A DNA stretch of 64,000 bases from Planctomycetaceae bacterium (GCA_002723275.1 PBNZ01000019.1:1-64000); one strand, 5' to 3'; shown: positions 44,590 through 54,312, counted from the first letter of the stretch. Translations and numbers: made by a program. The notes: generated by a model from the letters alone, not told the origin.

Positions 44590-46029
44590 ATGAATTCAGC
44601 TGGGCCCAAACTTGATGCGATGACGTCCGACAGCCTGGGAAGCGCGTTTCCTGTCGAAAGAAAGGCAAATCAGCCGTGCTGTGTGCTCGCGGTAGACAGT
44701 GAGCCATACACTCGCGATTCACTCGAACATCACCTGTGTGCAGCTGGTTACCGAGTTTTGCGGATGGCGGATGCTGCTCACACCTTCACGGAGATGCAGG
44801 ACGATGTTCAGGTAATTCTCTGGGGCCCCACTCAAGCCACATCGACTCATGATGAGCTCGCCAGCCTCCGTCGAATCGGTGAACAGTTCCCGAATGCTCA
44901 GGTCATTGTGATCGGTGACGAGGCGTCAGATCAGGAGATGTTGACAGAGTTGGATGGGTTGGCCTGGGAGTACCTCGGTCAGTCTTTCAACTCAGCACAA
45001 CTGCTTTCGATGGTGGCGAGGGCCGCTCGTTATTCAGCATTAAGCCGCGACTATCGCGAGCTCCGCGAAGCCGTCGGCGGTTCGTTTCCCATTTCCGAAT
45101 TCGCGCCGTGCACAGCCACTTATAAACAATTGTCGGATCGCATTTTTGCGATCGGAAATCTTGATTTGAATTTGTTGGTGACGGGCGAACGGGGAACGGG
45201 TAAATCGACTGTCGCAAGAATGATTCACCAGCAAAGTTCGCGCGCGAAAGCTCCGTTCATCTATGTCAACTGTGCTTCCATGCCACACGAGTTGCTCGAA
45301 GTTGAATTGTTCGGTTGCTCGCGTGACGCCTTTTTGGATACGGTCAACGATCGCCCCGGGAAGCTTGAAATCGCCGATGGTGGGACTCTGTTTCTCGATG
45401 AGATCAATGAGTTACCGCTGGCCCTCCAGCGAAAATTGCTTGGCTTTTTCGAGAGTGGGCTGGTGCAGCGAGTTGGCTGCAATCAGAGACGACATGTTGA
45501 CGTTCGTATCATTGCTGCAACCCATCAAGATTTACGGCAACATTGTCAAACCAATCGCTTCGACGAAAATTTGTACTGTCGGCTTAATTCCATAAGCCTG
45601 CATCTGCCTCCATTACGGGAACGGCATGATGAAATTCCGAGTCTCGTTCGTCATATTCTCGAACAGGTCACTCGCTCACGCCGCGGTCAATTCATTGAGT
45701 TGTCGGCCGACGCGTTTGTCCTACTCGAATCTTATTCGTGGCCGGGCAATATTCGTGAACTTGAGACTACGCTCGAGCATGCATTGGCTCGTTGTCGAGA
45801 CAACGTTATTCAGCGAGAGGATATTCAGTTCTCCGAGATAAGCAGCTCTCCTGGCGGCCAGGTTTCAAATGGCAGGTCCCTTGCCAGGAGAACGCTTGCG
45901 GACATCGAGAAGCAAGCCATTCTGGATACGCTCGAGGCGCTCAACGGTAATAAGGCCAAGACGGCTCGCGAACTGGGAATCAGCGAAAAGAGCATTTACA
46001 ACAAAATGCGACGACATGGGCTTATGTAG
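44590..46029 (+). CDS. NtrC-like AAA+ regulator with degenerate receiver and no GAFTGA
   Basis: A protein of 479 residues. Residues 29-145 fold like a response-regulator receiver, but the phospho-acceptor region reads ILWGPTQAT, with no Asp at the expected strand end. The AAA+ domain has a sound Walker A (GERGTGKS, 199-206), Walker B (TLFLDEI, 266-272) and SWPGNIRELE. The segment that should hold the sigma-54-contacting GAFTGA reads FGCSRDAFLDTVND instead (241-254). A Fis-type HTH ends the protein (LNGNKAKTARELGISEKSIYNKM). It is therefore probably a phosphorylation-independent regulator that may not activate sigma-54. ATG 44590 is preferred to an upstream TTG at 44518. Confidence 0.85.
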   Translation: MNSAGPKLDAMTSDSLGSAFPVERKANQPCCVLAVDSEPYTRDSLEHHLCAAGYRVLRMADAAHTFTEMQDDVQVILWGPTQATSTHDELASLRRIGEQFPNAQVIVIGDEASDQEMLTELDGLAWEYLGQSFNSAQLLSMVARAARYSALSRDYRELREAVGGSFPISEFAPCTATYKQLSDRIFAIGNLDLNLLVTGERGTGKSTVARMIHQQSSRAKAPFIYVNCASMPHELLEVELFGCSRDAFLDTVNDRPGKLEIADGGTLFLDEINELPLALQRKLLGFFESGLVQRVGCNQRRHVDVRIIAATHQDLRQHCQTNRFDENLYCRLNSISLHLPPLRERHDEIPSLVRHILEQVTRSRRGQFIELSADAFVLLESYSWPGNIRELETTLEHALARCRDNVIQREDIQFSEISSSPGGQVSNGRSLARRTLADIEKQAILDTLEALNGNKAKTARELGISEKSIYNKMRRHGLM

Positions 46030-46119
46030 CCGTCGGTATTTCGTCGATTTCCAGGTTGTTCTTCTGACGCTTGCAGACCGATGCGCAGTAGCGTATCGTG
46101 CAATCGGTTCGATGAGAGG

Positions 46120-47205
46120 CTAGGGTGAAGAGTCCGGCCGGTCCAATTCTTCGAAGACTGCCTTCATCAACAACGGCCAGACGACCGTTGCATCGGCGTA
46201 AATCTCCGCATAGCGTCCACCTTCATCAGGCGACAGGAACTTGCCCCAGCTGATGCCCTCGGAATAGGTGCAACCGGATAACCCACCCCAGTGAACCGGT
46301 TCGGGGCAGATGCGAACGCCGTAGCGAAAGCGTTTCGCTTCGAGCGACGTGTTAAGCCTGGAGTTGGTAATGTCAAAGTAGGGTGAGACTTGTTGAGCCC
46401 AATTGCGAGGCACGCCGCCGCCGATCGTTAAGATTCCTAATTCGTCCGAGTTGCCGACAAAGCGGGCATACTGCTGTAGATCGAGAAAAGGATTGAAGCT
46501 GGGCACGGCCATGAAAACGTCGTTGGGCGATGTGGGCGTTTCTCCCTTGAGGTCACCAGACATTGCCCAAGTTGCTACATCCAGACCGATCTCGCTATCA
46601 GTAAATGCCGGGATAAAGACCGGCACCTTCTTCTCAGCGGCACTACGGAGAATGCCAGGTCCGTCGTCGAGTTCGAGCAGTCGCTGGCCAACCGCTTCGC
46701 AGATACGTGCTGAGGACCAAACTCCATCCAACGGCTTTTGTGTGCTCATCACTTCTCGGATCAAAACCTCAACGTCATTAAGGTTGGATTCCATCTCGAG
46801 CGTATCGTAGATCCGGTTATAGCCCTGCTTAAACAATGTTTCGTCCGACTTGCCACCATCATGTCGATAGTGAGTCAGTCCAATCGACTCAGTGAGTCCG
46901 TGAGCAATCAAGGCACCAGTCGCCACGATCGCATCTACGATTTCTCGATCAATGAGTTCGCAGATCAGACGTCCCTGTTTGGCCACCGTCATCGCACCGG
47001 ACAAGGTGAGGACTACTTTGCACTGCTGATGAGAACACATCTCGAGCAGGATATCGAAGGCTTCGCCGACTTGTCGGCCACCGAAAGCGGTCTTGCTCAT
47101 TGCCCGCAATAAGTCCGCAAAACCATGAATCTGATTCAGGTCGAAACTCTCGAGCGGTTGCAGTCCGTCTTGGCGTCCGTCGTGTAATTCTCGTTCAGCG
47201 GCCAT
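46120..47205 (-). CDS. Deoxyhypusine-synthase-family protein
   Basis: A protein of 361 residues in the family of NAD-dependent deoxyhypusine synthases. It shows VVLTLSGAMTVAKQGRLICE (NAD site), VPVFIPAFTDSEIGL, ILTIGGGVPRNWAQQVSPYF, and SEGISWGKFL, whose Lys matches the catalytic lysine that forms the enzyme-imine intermediate. Bacteria lack eIF5A, and bacterial homologues often act in polyamine chemistry (homospermidine or agmatine derivatives), so the substrate is open. The DJ-1/PfpI gene lies 56 bp upstream on the same strand, suggesting one transcript. Confidence 0.88.
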   Translation of the reverse strand: MAAERELHDGRQDGLQPLESFDLNQIHGFADLLRAMSKTAFGGRQVGEAFDILLEMCSHQQCKVVLTLSGAMTVAKQGRLICELIDREIVDAIVATGALIAHGLTESIGLTHYRHDGGKSDETLFKQGYNRIYDTLEMESNLNDVEVLIREVMSTQKPLDGVWSSARICEAVGQRLLELDDGPGILRSAAEKKVPVFIPAFTDSEIGLDVATWAMSGDLKGETPTSPNDVFMAVPSFNPFLDLQQYARFVGNSDELGILTIGGGVPRNWAQQVSPYFDITNSRLNTSLEAKRFRYGVRICPEPVHWGGLSGCTYSEGISWGKFLSPDEGGRYAEIYADATVVWPLLMKAVFEELDRPDSSP

Positions 47206-47261
47206 TGATCGAACTCTTGAGGTGGGAGTTACCGGATTTTGGCAGTGAGCTGTTTACAGCC

Positions 47262-47822
47262 TTAACCGTCACGAGCCTGGCACAACATTTCGATCCAGGG
47301 GCCTACGTAATAACCGTTGTCGTGAAACGTTCTGCCGCTCACCAGGTTTCCATCGATAACGCATGGCTCGTCAACGAATGTTCCGCCGCAGACCTCAAGA
47401 TCAAATTGACATTTCGGAACGGTTGCCATCTTCCGGCCCTTGACGCAATCGGCATAGGCAGGGATCTCGACGCCATGGCAGACGCTCGCCACCGGGCGAT
47501 TGGCTTCAAAGAAAAAGCGAGTGATGCGGACAAGATCGTCGTCATACCGAATGTATTCGGGAGCACGACCGCCAGAGAAAAGAATGCCGGCATAATCTTC
47601 GGGCTTGACGTCGCGAAAGGCGATGTCGGCTTCGATCGTATAGCCTTCCCATTCCTTCGTAATGGTCCAGCCCGGCTTCACTTCATGCAGAACCATTTGG
47701 TATCGACGTTTCTCCGGTGCGGCGACGATCGGTTTGAATCCCGCTTCAATCAACCGGTAGTACGGATACATGGTGTCGAGCGTCTCGGACGCGTCACCCA
47801 CGATGATCAGAACTTCTTGCAT
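47262..47822 (-). CDS. DJ-1/PfpI-family protein
   Basis: A class I glutamine-amidotransferase-like protein of 186 residues. The nucleophile elbow is VASVCHGVEIP, with the reactive Cys at about residue 115, and the substrate-side GILFSGGRAPEYIRYD is intact. Members act as deglycases, chaperones or glyoxalases, or isonitrile hydratases; the role here is not decided. It precedes the deoxyhypusine-synthase-like gene in one orientation. Confidence 0.92.
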   Translation of the reverse strand: MQEVLIIVGDASETLDTMYPYYRLIEAGFKPIVAAPEKRRYQMVLHEVKPGWTITKEWEGYTIEADIAFRDVKPEDYAGILFSGGRAPEYIRYDDDLVRITRFFFEANRPVASVCHGVEIPAYADCVKGRKMATVPKCQFDLEVCGGTFVDEPCVIDGNLVSGRTFHDNGYYVGPWIEMLCQARDG

Positions 47823-48010
47823 GTTAGATTCTCTTCTTGGATGGGCTGGAGATGATTCAATCCCATGGTTTTACCGACGATTGACGTGGCAATCAAACAG
47901 CCAGCCAATAGAAGGAAGTCTTACGAGCTGAAACCCAGTCTTGACCACGCAGACCTCCAGATGCTTCTCCGGCGCATCACGCGGTACTGTACTCTCACTT
48001 ACGACCGAAA

Positions 48011-48583
48011 TTAATTTCCGATGCCTCCGGATGCCGAATTTGCGATTTCTCGACCCGAAAAACCAATTTGCAGCATCCAGACCGCCAAAAAGATCAGCTT
48101 GATGCCGAAGAGCAGGCCGATGGCAAATTCACCCGAGACTGGCCAGTCTCTCCAAAGGACGATGCCCAGGATCACGGATACAATCCCACTGAAGGCCATC
48201 CATCCCCATCCCAATGTGGGGCGAATTTGAAAGGCAACAAAAATCTCGAAGATGCCTTCGACGAACAGATACGCCATGAGAATGAGTGTCAGCACACCGA
48301 GCCCGAAAATAGGATGTGCCAGCATCATGACGGCACAGATGACGGTGAGACCACCGAGAATTAATGCCAGGAGGCCTGAGCCAAAAGATCCGGCCTGAAA
48401 CGCGAAAAAACATTGCCCAACACCGTTAATCAATAACAGGCATCCCACGACGATCGCTACCGATACACCGGCGACAAAGGGACTTCCAATCGCTAGAAAT
48501 CCGAGAACCAACGTTAGAATCCCCAGGCCGATCAACAAGCCGGATTGAGCTTTAATTGCGCCTACGAGTGGATGTTCGGACAT
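48011..48583 (-). CDS. HdeD-family (DUF308) membrane protein
   Basis: A protein of 190 residues with six hydrophobic helices typical of HdeD/DUF308: SGLLIGLGILTLVLGFLAIG, VAGVSVAIVVGCLLLINGVG, LTLILMAYLFVEGIFEIFVA, and GWMAFSGIVSVILGIVLWRD. In E. coli HdeD is an acid-resistance inner-membrane protein. ATG 48583 has AAGGGA upstream and is chosen over an earlier start at 48613. Confidence 0.9.
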   Translation of the reverse strand: MSEHPLVGAIKAQSGLLIGLGILTLVLGFLAIGSPFVAGVSVAIVVGCLLLINGVGQCFFAFQAGSFGSGLLALILGGLTVICAVMMLAHPIFGLGVLTLILMAYLFVEGIFEIFVAFQIRPTLGWGWMAFSGIVSVILGIVLWRDWPVSGEFAIGLLFGIKLIFLAVWMLQIGFSGREIANSASGGIGN

Positions 48584-48842
48584 TGAAATTATCCCTTTGG
48601 AGTCCAGTTTCAAGCTGGCAACTTCACAGGTTTTTGGATTGATCCACTGAGGATCGACTCACTTCTTGGCATCGTAGCGATTCCGGCTTTTTTCAACAAC
48701 ATTCCTTCCCCCCGCTTGTTCTCGTTGGACTTCGGTTCAATCTGGCGACTGGGTCCACACAAAGGGCGGGTCAAAGTAGTAGAATCAGCATTTGGTGATG
48801 TCGTTGTAAATCCAGTTCTTGGTTGTGATGAAGGGTAAATGT

Positions 48843-49511
48843 ATGAATCGTTCGAACGATGACCATCATGAATCCAATCGTGATTTCTACGATCGGATCA
48901 GCAATGCTTATGATTTCATCGCCGATTCAAGTGAGCATCAGGCGCGTGAAACGGGAGAAAAGGCGCTGGGTCTTCAGGCCGGAGAGCGGGTTTTAGAGAT
49001 CGGCTACGGTACAGGCAACACGCTTCTTGACCTGGCTGCGATGGTGGGCGAGTCGGGTTCGATCGCTGGCCTCGACATATCGACTGGCATGCGAGATGTC
49101 GCTCAACGTAAACTCAACGATCAGTCGCCGGCGGCGAAGGTGGATTTGCGAGTGGGTGATGCGCGAGAAATGCCGTTTGAAGACGGGGCATTTGATGCAG
49201 TCTTTGCCAGTTTTACTCTGGAGCTGTTTCCTGCCGAGGATATTCCACCGGTGTTAGGAGAGGTGCGACGAGTGCTGGCTGATGGCGGTCGCGTCGGAAT
49301 TGTTTCAATGGCAGAGGTGAAGGAAGGAGAACGTGTCAGTGCTCTGGAAAAAGTCTACATCTGGATGCATCGTCACTTCCCACACCTCGTTGATTGTCGC
49401 CCCATTAATCCCGCTGCCCACTTGGAGGCTGCCGGATTCCAAGTCGAGCAACAGATTGACCTGGACGTGTGGACGATGCCAGTTGCTGTTGTGATAGGTC
49501 GTAAAACCTAA
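48843..49511 (+). CDS. SAM-dependent methyltransferase (UbiE/class I type)
   Basis: A class I Rossmann methyltransferase of 222 residues. Motif I is RVLEIGYGTGNTLLDLA, motif II is IAGLDISTGM, and the motif containing the post-I acid is LRVGDAREMPFEDGAFDAVF. The closing region (PINPAAHLEAAGFQVEQQID) resembles UbiE/Coq5 or arsenite-type methyltransferases. No particular substrate can be assigned. ATG 48843 has AAGGG 7 nt upstream; an upstream start at 48819 is less likely. It diverges from the HdeD gene. Confidence 0.9.
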   Translation: MNRSNDDHHESNRDFYDRISNAYDFIADSSEHQARETGEKALGLQAGERVLEIGYGTGNTLLDLAAMVGESGSIAGLDISTGMRDVAQRKLNDQSPAAKVDLRVGDAREMPFEDGAFDAVFASFTLELFPAEDIPPVLGEVRRVLADGGRVGIVSMAEVKEGERVSALEKVYIWMHRHFPHLVDCRPINPAAHLEAAGFQVEQQIDLDVWTMPVAVVIGRKT

Positions 49512-49720
49512 TCGCCGAACGTTCCATGAATTCGGATGATTGAAGTGTTGGTGGTTTTTCACTCATTTCATCACAAAACCATGGGCCTCCTGCCGTCGAA
49601 TAGCAGTGTAGCGTGGAAGAATGGTTGACGAAGATGCAATCTTGGAGATTAGATTCGTGTGCAAAAGCCTTTTCATCATGTGCCATGCATCTGTGTTTTA
49701 GTGAGTTTTAAGCGACCAAG

Positions 49721-51268
49721 ATGATGATCCACTCACAAGCGACTCAGTCGGATCGTCTGTTGCTCCGCATCGACCGAATCAACAAGGCATACGGAGGTGT
49801 GCAGGCTCTCCAAGACGTTTCTTTCGACGTTGGACGCGGAGAAGTCCATGCCTTGTGCGGGGAAAACGGCGCCGGAAAGTCGACGTTGATCAAATTGCTG
49901 ACCGGCGTCACTCGGCCCGATTCCGGTTCACTCGTTATGAATCAGCGTGCTCTGCCCGTTGGGAATGTGCGCGGGTGCGAGGCAGCGGGGATCGCAGTAC
50001 TGCATCAAGAGTCGACGGCTTTCCCGGATTTGAATGCGATCGACAACATTTTTGTCGGCCGTGAATTGCGCGTTGCCGGCGGATTGCTGCTGGCTCGAGA
50101 TGCAATGCGTCGCGAGGCGGCCGAATTGCTCGAACAACTTGGTGAATCAATCGATCTGACCGTTCCGCTTGGCCAGTTACCGCTGGCTCAACGTCAGATG
50201 GTGTCGATGGCGCGAGCCATGTCTTGCCAATGCCAACTCTTCATTATGGATGAACCAACCGCTTCGCTTTCGGCCCAAGAATCCCAGAAAATGCTGGCCT
50301 TGGTGAAACAGTTGAAGGAGCAGGGGATCTCCATCCTTTACGTCAGCCATCGTCTCGAGGAGATTTTTCAGATTGCCGATTCGGTGACCGTCTTGCGCGA
50401 TGGACAATACGTCGCGACGCATGCTGTCGAAGATCTCCATGATCGTAAACTCATTCAATTGATGGTGGGAAGAGAATTGGATGAGCTCACGGTGAGGCAA
50501 ACTGTATCGCAATCTAAATCCGACGAGACACAGAAACCGTCGACGTTGAAGGTCGATCAACTCAGCAGGCAGGGCATATTTCAAGACGTGTCATTTTCGA
50601 TCGCGCCCGGCGAGATTGTGGGCATGGCCGGGTTAGTAGGCGCCGGTCGGTCTGAGATTGCCCGGGCGATCTTCGGAATCGATCCGTACGACGAGGGTAC
50701 CGTTGAGGTCAACGGTCAAATGCTCCCCGGTGGATCCGTTGCGCGAGCCAAACACGTTGGGATGGCCATGGTGCCGGAGGATCGGCAGCATGAAGGGTTG
50801 GTCTTGCCGATGTCCGTTCAAAACAATCTGACGCTTGCCAACCTGCGTGATCTTCAGGATTTTGGTTGGCTGAGCCAGACCAGAGAACGAGGGCAGGCCA
50901 AGCGACTCATTGCAGACCTTGACATCCGAGTGACGGATCCTCAGCTGCCGGTTGAAACTTTATCCGGAGGAAATCAGCAAAAAGTTGTCATTGGGAAGTG
51001 GCTGGCATCCATGCCAAATTTGCTGATTCTGGATGAACCGACGCGAGGTGTCGACGTAGCCGCCAAGGCACAAGTCCATCGTTTGATTCGAGAGCTCGCC
51101 GATGAAGGGATGGCCACTCTCATAATTTCTTCTGAGTTGAGCGAGATTCTTACCTTAAGTGACCGAATTCTTGTGATCCATCAGGGGCGTATCGCCGCGG
51201 AATTTGAAGGTGCCACGGCCACGCAAGAACAACTACTCCATGCAGCGCTTGTCGGAAGTGCATCCTGA
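49721..51268 (+). CDS. Sugar/AI-2 ABC transporter, two-domain ATPase
   Basis: A double ATPase of 515 residues of the RbsA/LsrA/RhaT family, energising import. The first half has a full Walker A (GENGAGKST), a degenerate signature (LPLAQRQMVSMARA) and DEPTASL. The second half has a degenerate P-loop (GLVGAGRSE), as is usual in the family, and a full LSGGNQQK signature with DEPTRGVDV. It is the first gene of a four-gene operon with two permeases and a binding protein. Confidence 0.95.
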   Translation: MMIHSQATQSDRLLLRIDRINKAYGGVQALQDVSFDVGRGEVHALCGENGAGKSTLIKLLTGVTRPDSGSLVMNQRALPVGNVRGCEAAGIAVLHQESTAFPDLNAIDNIFVGRELRVAGGLLLARDAMRREAAELLEQLGESIDLTVPLGQLPLAQRQMVSMARAMSCQCQLFIMDEPTASLSAQESQKMLALVKQLKEQGISILYVSHRLEEIFQIADSVTVLRDGQYVATHAVEDLHDRKLIQLMVGRELDELTVRQTVSQSKSDETQKPSTLKVDQLSRQGIFQDVSFSIAPGEIVGMAGLVGAGRSEIARAIFGIDPYDEGTVEVNGQMLPGGSVARAKHVGMAMVPEDRQHEGLVLPMSVQNNLTLANLRDLQDFGWLSQTRERGQAKRLIADLDIRVTDPQLPVETLSGGNQQKVVIGKWLASMPNLLILDEPTRGVDVAAKAQVHRLIRELADEGMATLIISSELSEILTLSDRILVIHQGRIAAEFEGATATQEQLLHAALVGSAS

Positions 51269-51292
51269 CCGTGTTCGTCGTGAATTCGAAGT

Positions 51293-52294
51293 ATGACTCC
51301 AAACTCCAAAACTGAAACCCCTGCATTTGCGAGAATCACGACCCGACGTGAGTTTGGTTTAGCGGTGTTGATTGCGCTGATCACCATTTTTGTCTCTTTC
51401 TTCGATCCACGTTTTCTCGATGCCATCAATCTACGTGATATCATTGTTCGCTGCGCACCGACGGCGATTGTCGCCTGTGGCATGATGTTGGTGATCGTGA
51501 CTGCGGAAATCGATATTTCAGTCGGATCATTGATGGCACTCACTGCGGCAGCAATGGGAATCATGCTGTCAGAAAATGAGTGGAATTTATCTCTCTGGAT
51601 CGGTTTGCCTGCGACGTTGATGTTGGGGACGGCCGTCGGTCTTTTGACGGGGTTGCTTGTTACCGTTGGCAAGGTGCCCTCGATCATTGTGACATTGGGT
51701 CTGTTGACCGCTTTGCGTGGTTTTACGACGCTCATAATGGGTGGCAAAAACATTGATGGTTTGCCGCCTTCTCTGCAACATGCAGCAAAACAAGGTTTCT
51801 GGGGCATTCCCCTGAGCGTTTGGGTTGCGGCTTGCGTGCTCGTCATGACGTTAGTGATCATTGCCTGGACGCCGTTAGGACGCCGTATTTTTGCTTTCGG
51901 CAGTAGTCGTTATGCGGCGACGATGTGCGGTTTGTCCGAAAAACCGTTGAAGCTATTTGTGTTCGCCTACACGGGGTTCCTCACCGCACTCGCTACCATC
52001 GTCGATGTGCCTCGATTGCCCACGATTGAGTCGGGAATTGGTTTGGAATTTGAATTACTTGTCGTGACTTGCGTCGTGGTGGGTGGCGTCTCGATCAACG
52101 GTGGACGTGGTACGCTCTTGGGAGTTCTCCTGGCGGTGGTGCTGATGACGATGATTCGACCGGTCCTGACCTATTTGGAGATTGGCGAAGAGGCAGAAAA
52201 GTGGACGAAAGCGATTCAGGGAACCTTGATCGCGATTGCGGTGATTGGTGACAGCCTTTTTCGTCGTCGAGGACGGGGAGAATCTAGGTCATGA
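51293..52294 (+). CDS. Sugar/AI-2 ABC transporter permease 1
   Basis: A BPD_transp_2-type permease of 333 residues with 8-10 helices and the family's VIVTAEIDISVGSLMALTAA motif. GGVSINGGRGTLLGVLLAVV lies near the C-terminus, where ribose-type permeases contact the ATPase. It starts 24 bp after the ATPase stop and overlaps permease 2 by 4 bp. Confidence 0.94.
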   Translation: MTPNSKTETPAFARITTRREFGLAVLIALITIFVSFFDPRFLDAINLRDIIVRCAPTAIVACGMMLVIVTAEIDISVGSLMALTAAAMGIMLSENEWNLSLWIGLPATLMLGTAVGLLTGLLVTVGKVPSIIVTLGLLTALRGFTTLIMGGKNIDGLPPSLQHAAKQGFWGIPLSVWVAACVLVMTLVIIAWTPLGRRIFAFGSSRYAATMCGLSEKPLKLFVFAYTGFLTALATIVDVPRLPTIESGIGLEFELLVVTCVVVGGVSINGGRGTLLGVLLAVVLMTMIRPVLTYLEIGEEAEKWTKAIQGTLIAIAVIGDSLFRRRGRGESRS

Positions 52295-53256
52295 ATCAAC
52301 CACGCGCGGTAGCTCGGTTCAATTACTGGCATGAACTTGTACTTTTCGGCCTTCTGATTGGCCTGTTGGCACTTGCTGAATACTTATCTCCCGGATTCCT
52401 CTCCCTGCGAGGACAACTTTATCTGTCGCGACATCTTTGGGTGTTCGCAATCATGGCCCTGAGCATGACGCTCATCATCATTGCGGGCGGTATCGACCTG
52501 TCCGTCGGATCCGCAATGGGGCTTTGCGCGGTTGCTTTTGGTGTCACCTTTGAGATGACGGGGCAATTACATGTAGCGATTATTGCCTGTCTCCTGACCG
52601 GTGTTTTGGGAGGACTTTTTAATGGTGCACTGATTGCTCGTTTCAACCTGCACCCGTTGATTGTGACGCTGGCAACTTATGCTGCTTTTCGTGGGATGGC
52701 CGAGGGGATCAGTCAGGGAGAATCCTATTCACAATTCGGCGATCGTTTTTCAGAGTTGTCGAGGGCGACTTTGTTGGGAATCCCTTTGCCGGGTTATCTG
52801 TTTTTTGTCCTCGCGGTGCTGGTCGGGCTGTTTCTTTGGCGGACTCCCACCGGCAGATCGATCTATGCGATCGGGCACAGTGCCGAGGCGGCTCGCTTCT
52901 CAGGGATTTCTGTCAATCGCATTCGCATCCGACTTTATACATTTTCCGGTTTTCTGGCAGGCCTGGCGACAGTGATCTACGTTTCTCGCTTTGATACGGC
53001 TAAAGCGGATGCGGGGAGAGGCTTTGAACTCGACGTGATTACGGCTGTGGTCGTCGGTGGTACAAGCATCTTCGGGGGTCGTGGAACGATTGTCGGTACG
53101 GTGCTCGGGCTGCTACTAATTCACGAGACTCGCCAATTCGTTGGTCGCTACTGGCAGGTCGACGAGCTAAAATCAATCGTTGTCGGAGTTCTGCTGATCG
53201 TTTCTGTCTTGATCTATCAGTTATTGGTGACGCAAAGAGAAACGAGAAGCCACTAG
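52291..53256 (+). CDS. Sugar/AI-2 ABC transporter permease 2
   Basis: The second permease of 321 residues, homologous in plan to the first: TLIIIAGGIDLSVGSAMGLC and GTSIFGGRGTIVGTVLGLLL are the matching motifs. It overlaps the first permease by 4 bp (ATGA), so translational coupling is likely. Two separate permeases in one operon are characteristic of LsrCD and RhaPQ systems. Confidence 0.94.
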   Translation: MNQPRAVARFNYWHELVLFGLLIGLLALAEYLSPGFLSLRGQLYLSRHLWVFAIMALSMTLIIIAGGIDLSVGSAMGLCAVAFGVTFEMTGQLHVAIIACLLTGVLGGLFNGALIARFNLHPLIVTLATYAAFRGMAEGISQGESYSQFGDRFSELSRATLLGIPLPGYLFFVLAVLVGLFLWRTPTGRSIYAIGHSAEAARFSGISVNRIRIRLYTFSGFLAGLATVIYVSRFDTAKADAGRGFELDVITAVVVGGTSIFGGRGTIVGTVLGLLLIHETRQFVGRYWQVDELKSIVVGVLLIVSVLIYQLLVTQRETRSH

Positions 53257-53283
53257 TTTTATCGAGTCCAAGAAGGTGGAAAA

Positions 53284-54282
53284 ATGACGCGGTCTACGCG
53301 ATTCATGCTATTGCTCTTGATTTCTTTAATCAGCCTCGGCTGCCGAACTGAATCCGGGACGAATGTGGGTGACCGAGATAAGCTCACCGTTTGTCTCTTG
53401 CCGAAAATCAAAGGCATTCCGTACTTTACCTCCTGCCATACCGGCGCCCAGGAAGCAGCGGCTGAACTTGGTGACATCGAACTTATCTACGATGGACCAA
53501 TCGATGGTGACCCGAAGGAGCAGGCAGAATTAATCGAGCAGTGGATTGTTGATGGTGTTGACGTGATTTGCATCGCTCCGAACGCACCACTCGTGGTTGC
53601 CAATGCCATGAAAGAGGCCCGTACCGCTGGTATTCATGTCATTACCTGGGATGCGGATGGTGTTCCTGAGTCGCGTTCATTCTTTGTGAACCAAGCAACT
53701 CCAGAATCGATTGGTCGTGGAATGGTCGATGTGATGATTGCCGACGTTGGTCCCGATCAAGAAGGTGACGTAGTGATCATCAGTTCGGATGCGACGTCTG
53801 CGAACCAGAACTCCTGGATCGATGCAATGAAGCCAGCCATTGAGGAAAGTAAACTCACCCTGCAGACGATCAAATATCCTGGTGAAAACGCTGCGAATGC
53901 TCTCGCCGATGCCCAGGATCTAATCAAAGTCTATCCGAACCTGAAGGGAATCTTCGGGATCAGCTCTGTTTCGTTTCCAGGCGCAGCTGAAGCGGTACGA
54001 CAAGCTAGTAAATCAGGTGAGATCAAGGTTACGGGCTTGGCGGTACCCAGTGAAATGAAATCCTACGTCGACGATGGAACGGTGAATTCGGTCGTTTTAT
54101 GGAACACCAAAGATTTGGGTTATCTGACCGTGCAGGTCGCGAAAGCACTTGCCGAAGGTCGACTCACCGATTCCGATACCAGTTTGAACGCTGGTCGTTT
54201 GGGTGAAATTCAAATTGAGGGCGATAACGTTCTGCTCGGTGACGTCATGGTCTTTAACAAAGATAACATCGATAGCTTTTGA
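53284..54282 (+). CDS. Sugar/AI-2 ABC transporter substrate-binding lipoprotein
   Basis: A periplasmic-binding protein of 332 residues with a lipobox (LISLISLGC, Cys20) and a type I fold. Similarity in plan to LsrB/RhaS is visible in LPKIKGIPYFTSCHTGAQEA, YDGPIDGDPKEQAELIEQW, ITWDADGVPESRSFFVNQAT and GTVNSVVLWNTKDLGYLTV. AI-2 or rhamnose is the likely ligand class. lsrK, lsrR, lsrF and rhamnose catabolic genes are absent here. It ends the operon 30 bp before an esterase remnant. Confidence 0.9.
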   Translation: MTRSTRFMLLLLISLISLGCRTESGTNVGDRDKLTVCLLPKIKGIPYFTSCHTGAQEAAAELGDIELIYDGPIDGDPKEQAELIEQWIVDGVDVICIAPNAPLVVANAMKEARTAGIHVITWDADGVPESRSFFVNQATPESIGRGMVDVMIADVGPDQEGDVVIISSDATSANQNSWIDAMKPAIEESKLTLQTIKYPGENAANALADAQDLIKVYPNLKGIFGISSVSFPGAAEAVRQASKSGEIKVTGLAVPSEMKSYVDDGTVNSVVLWNTKDLGYLTVQVAKALAEGRLTDSDTSLNAGRLGEIQIEGDNVLLGDVMVFNKDNIDSF

Positions 54283-54312
54283 GCGGAGTCAAATTGGAAA
54301 TGAGGTCGGGTC

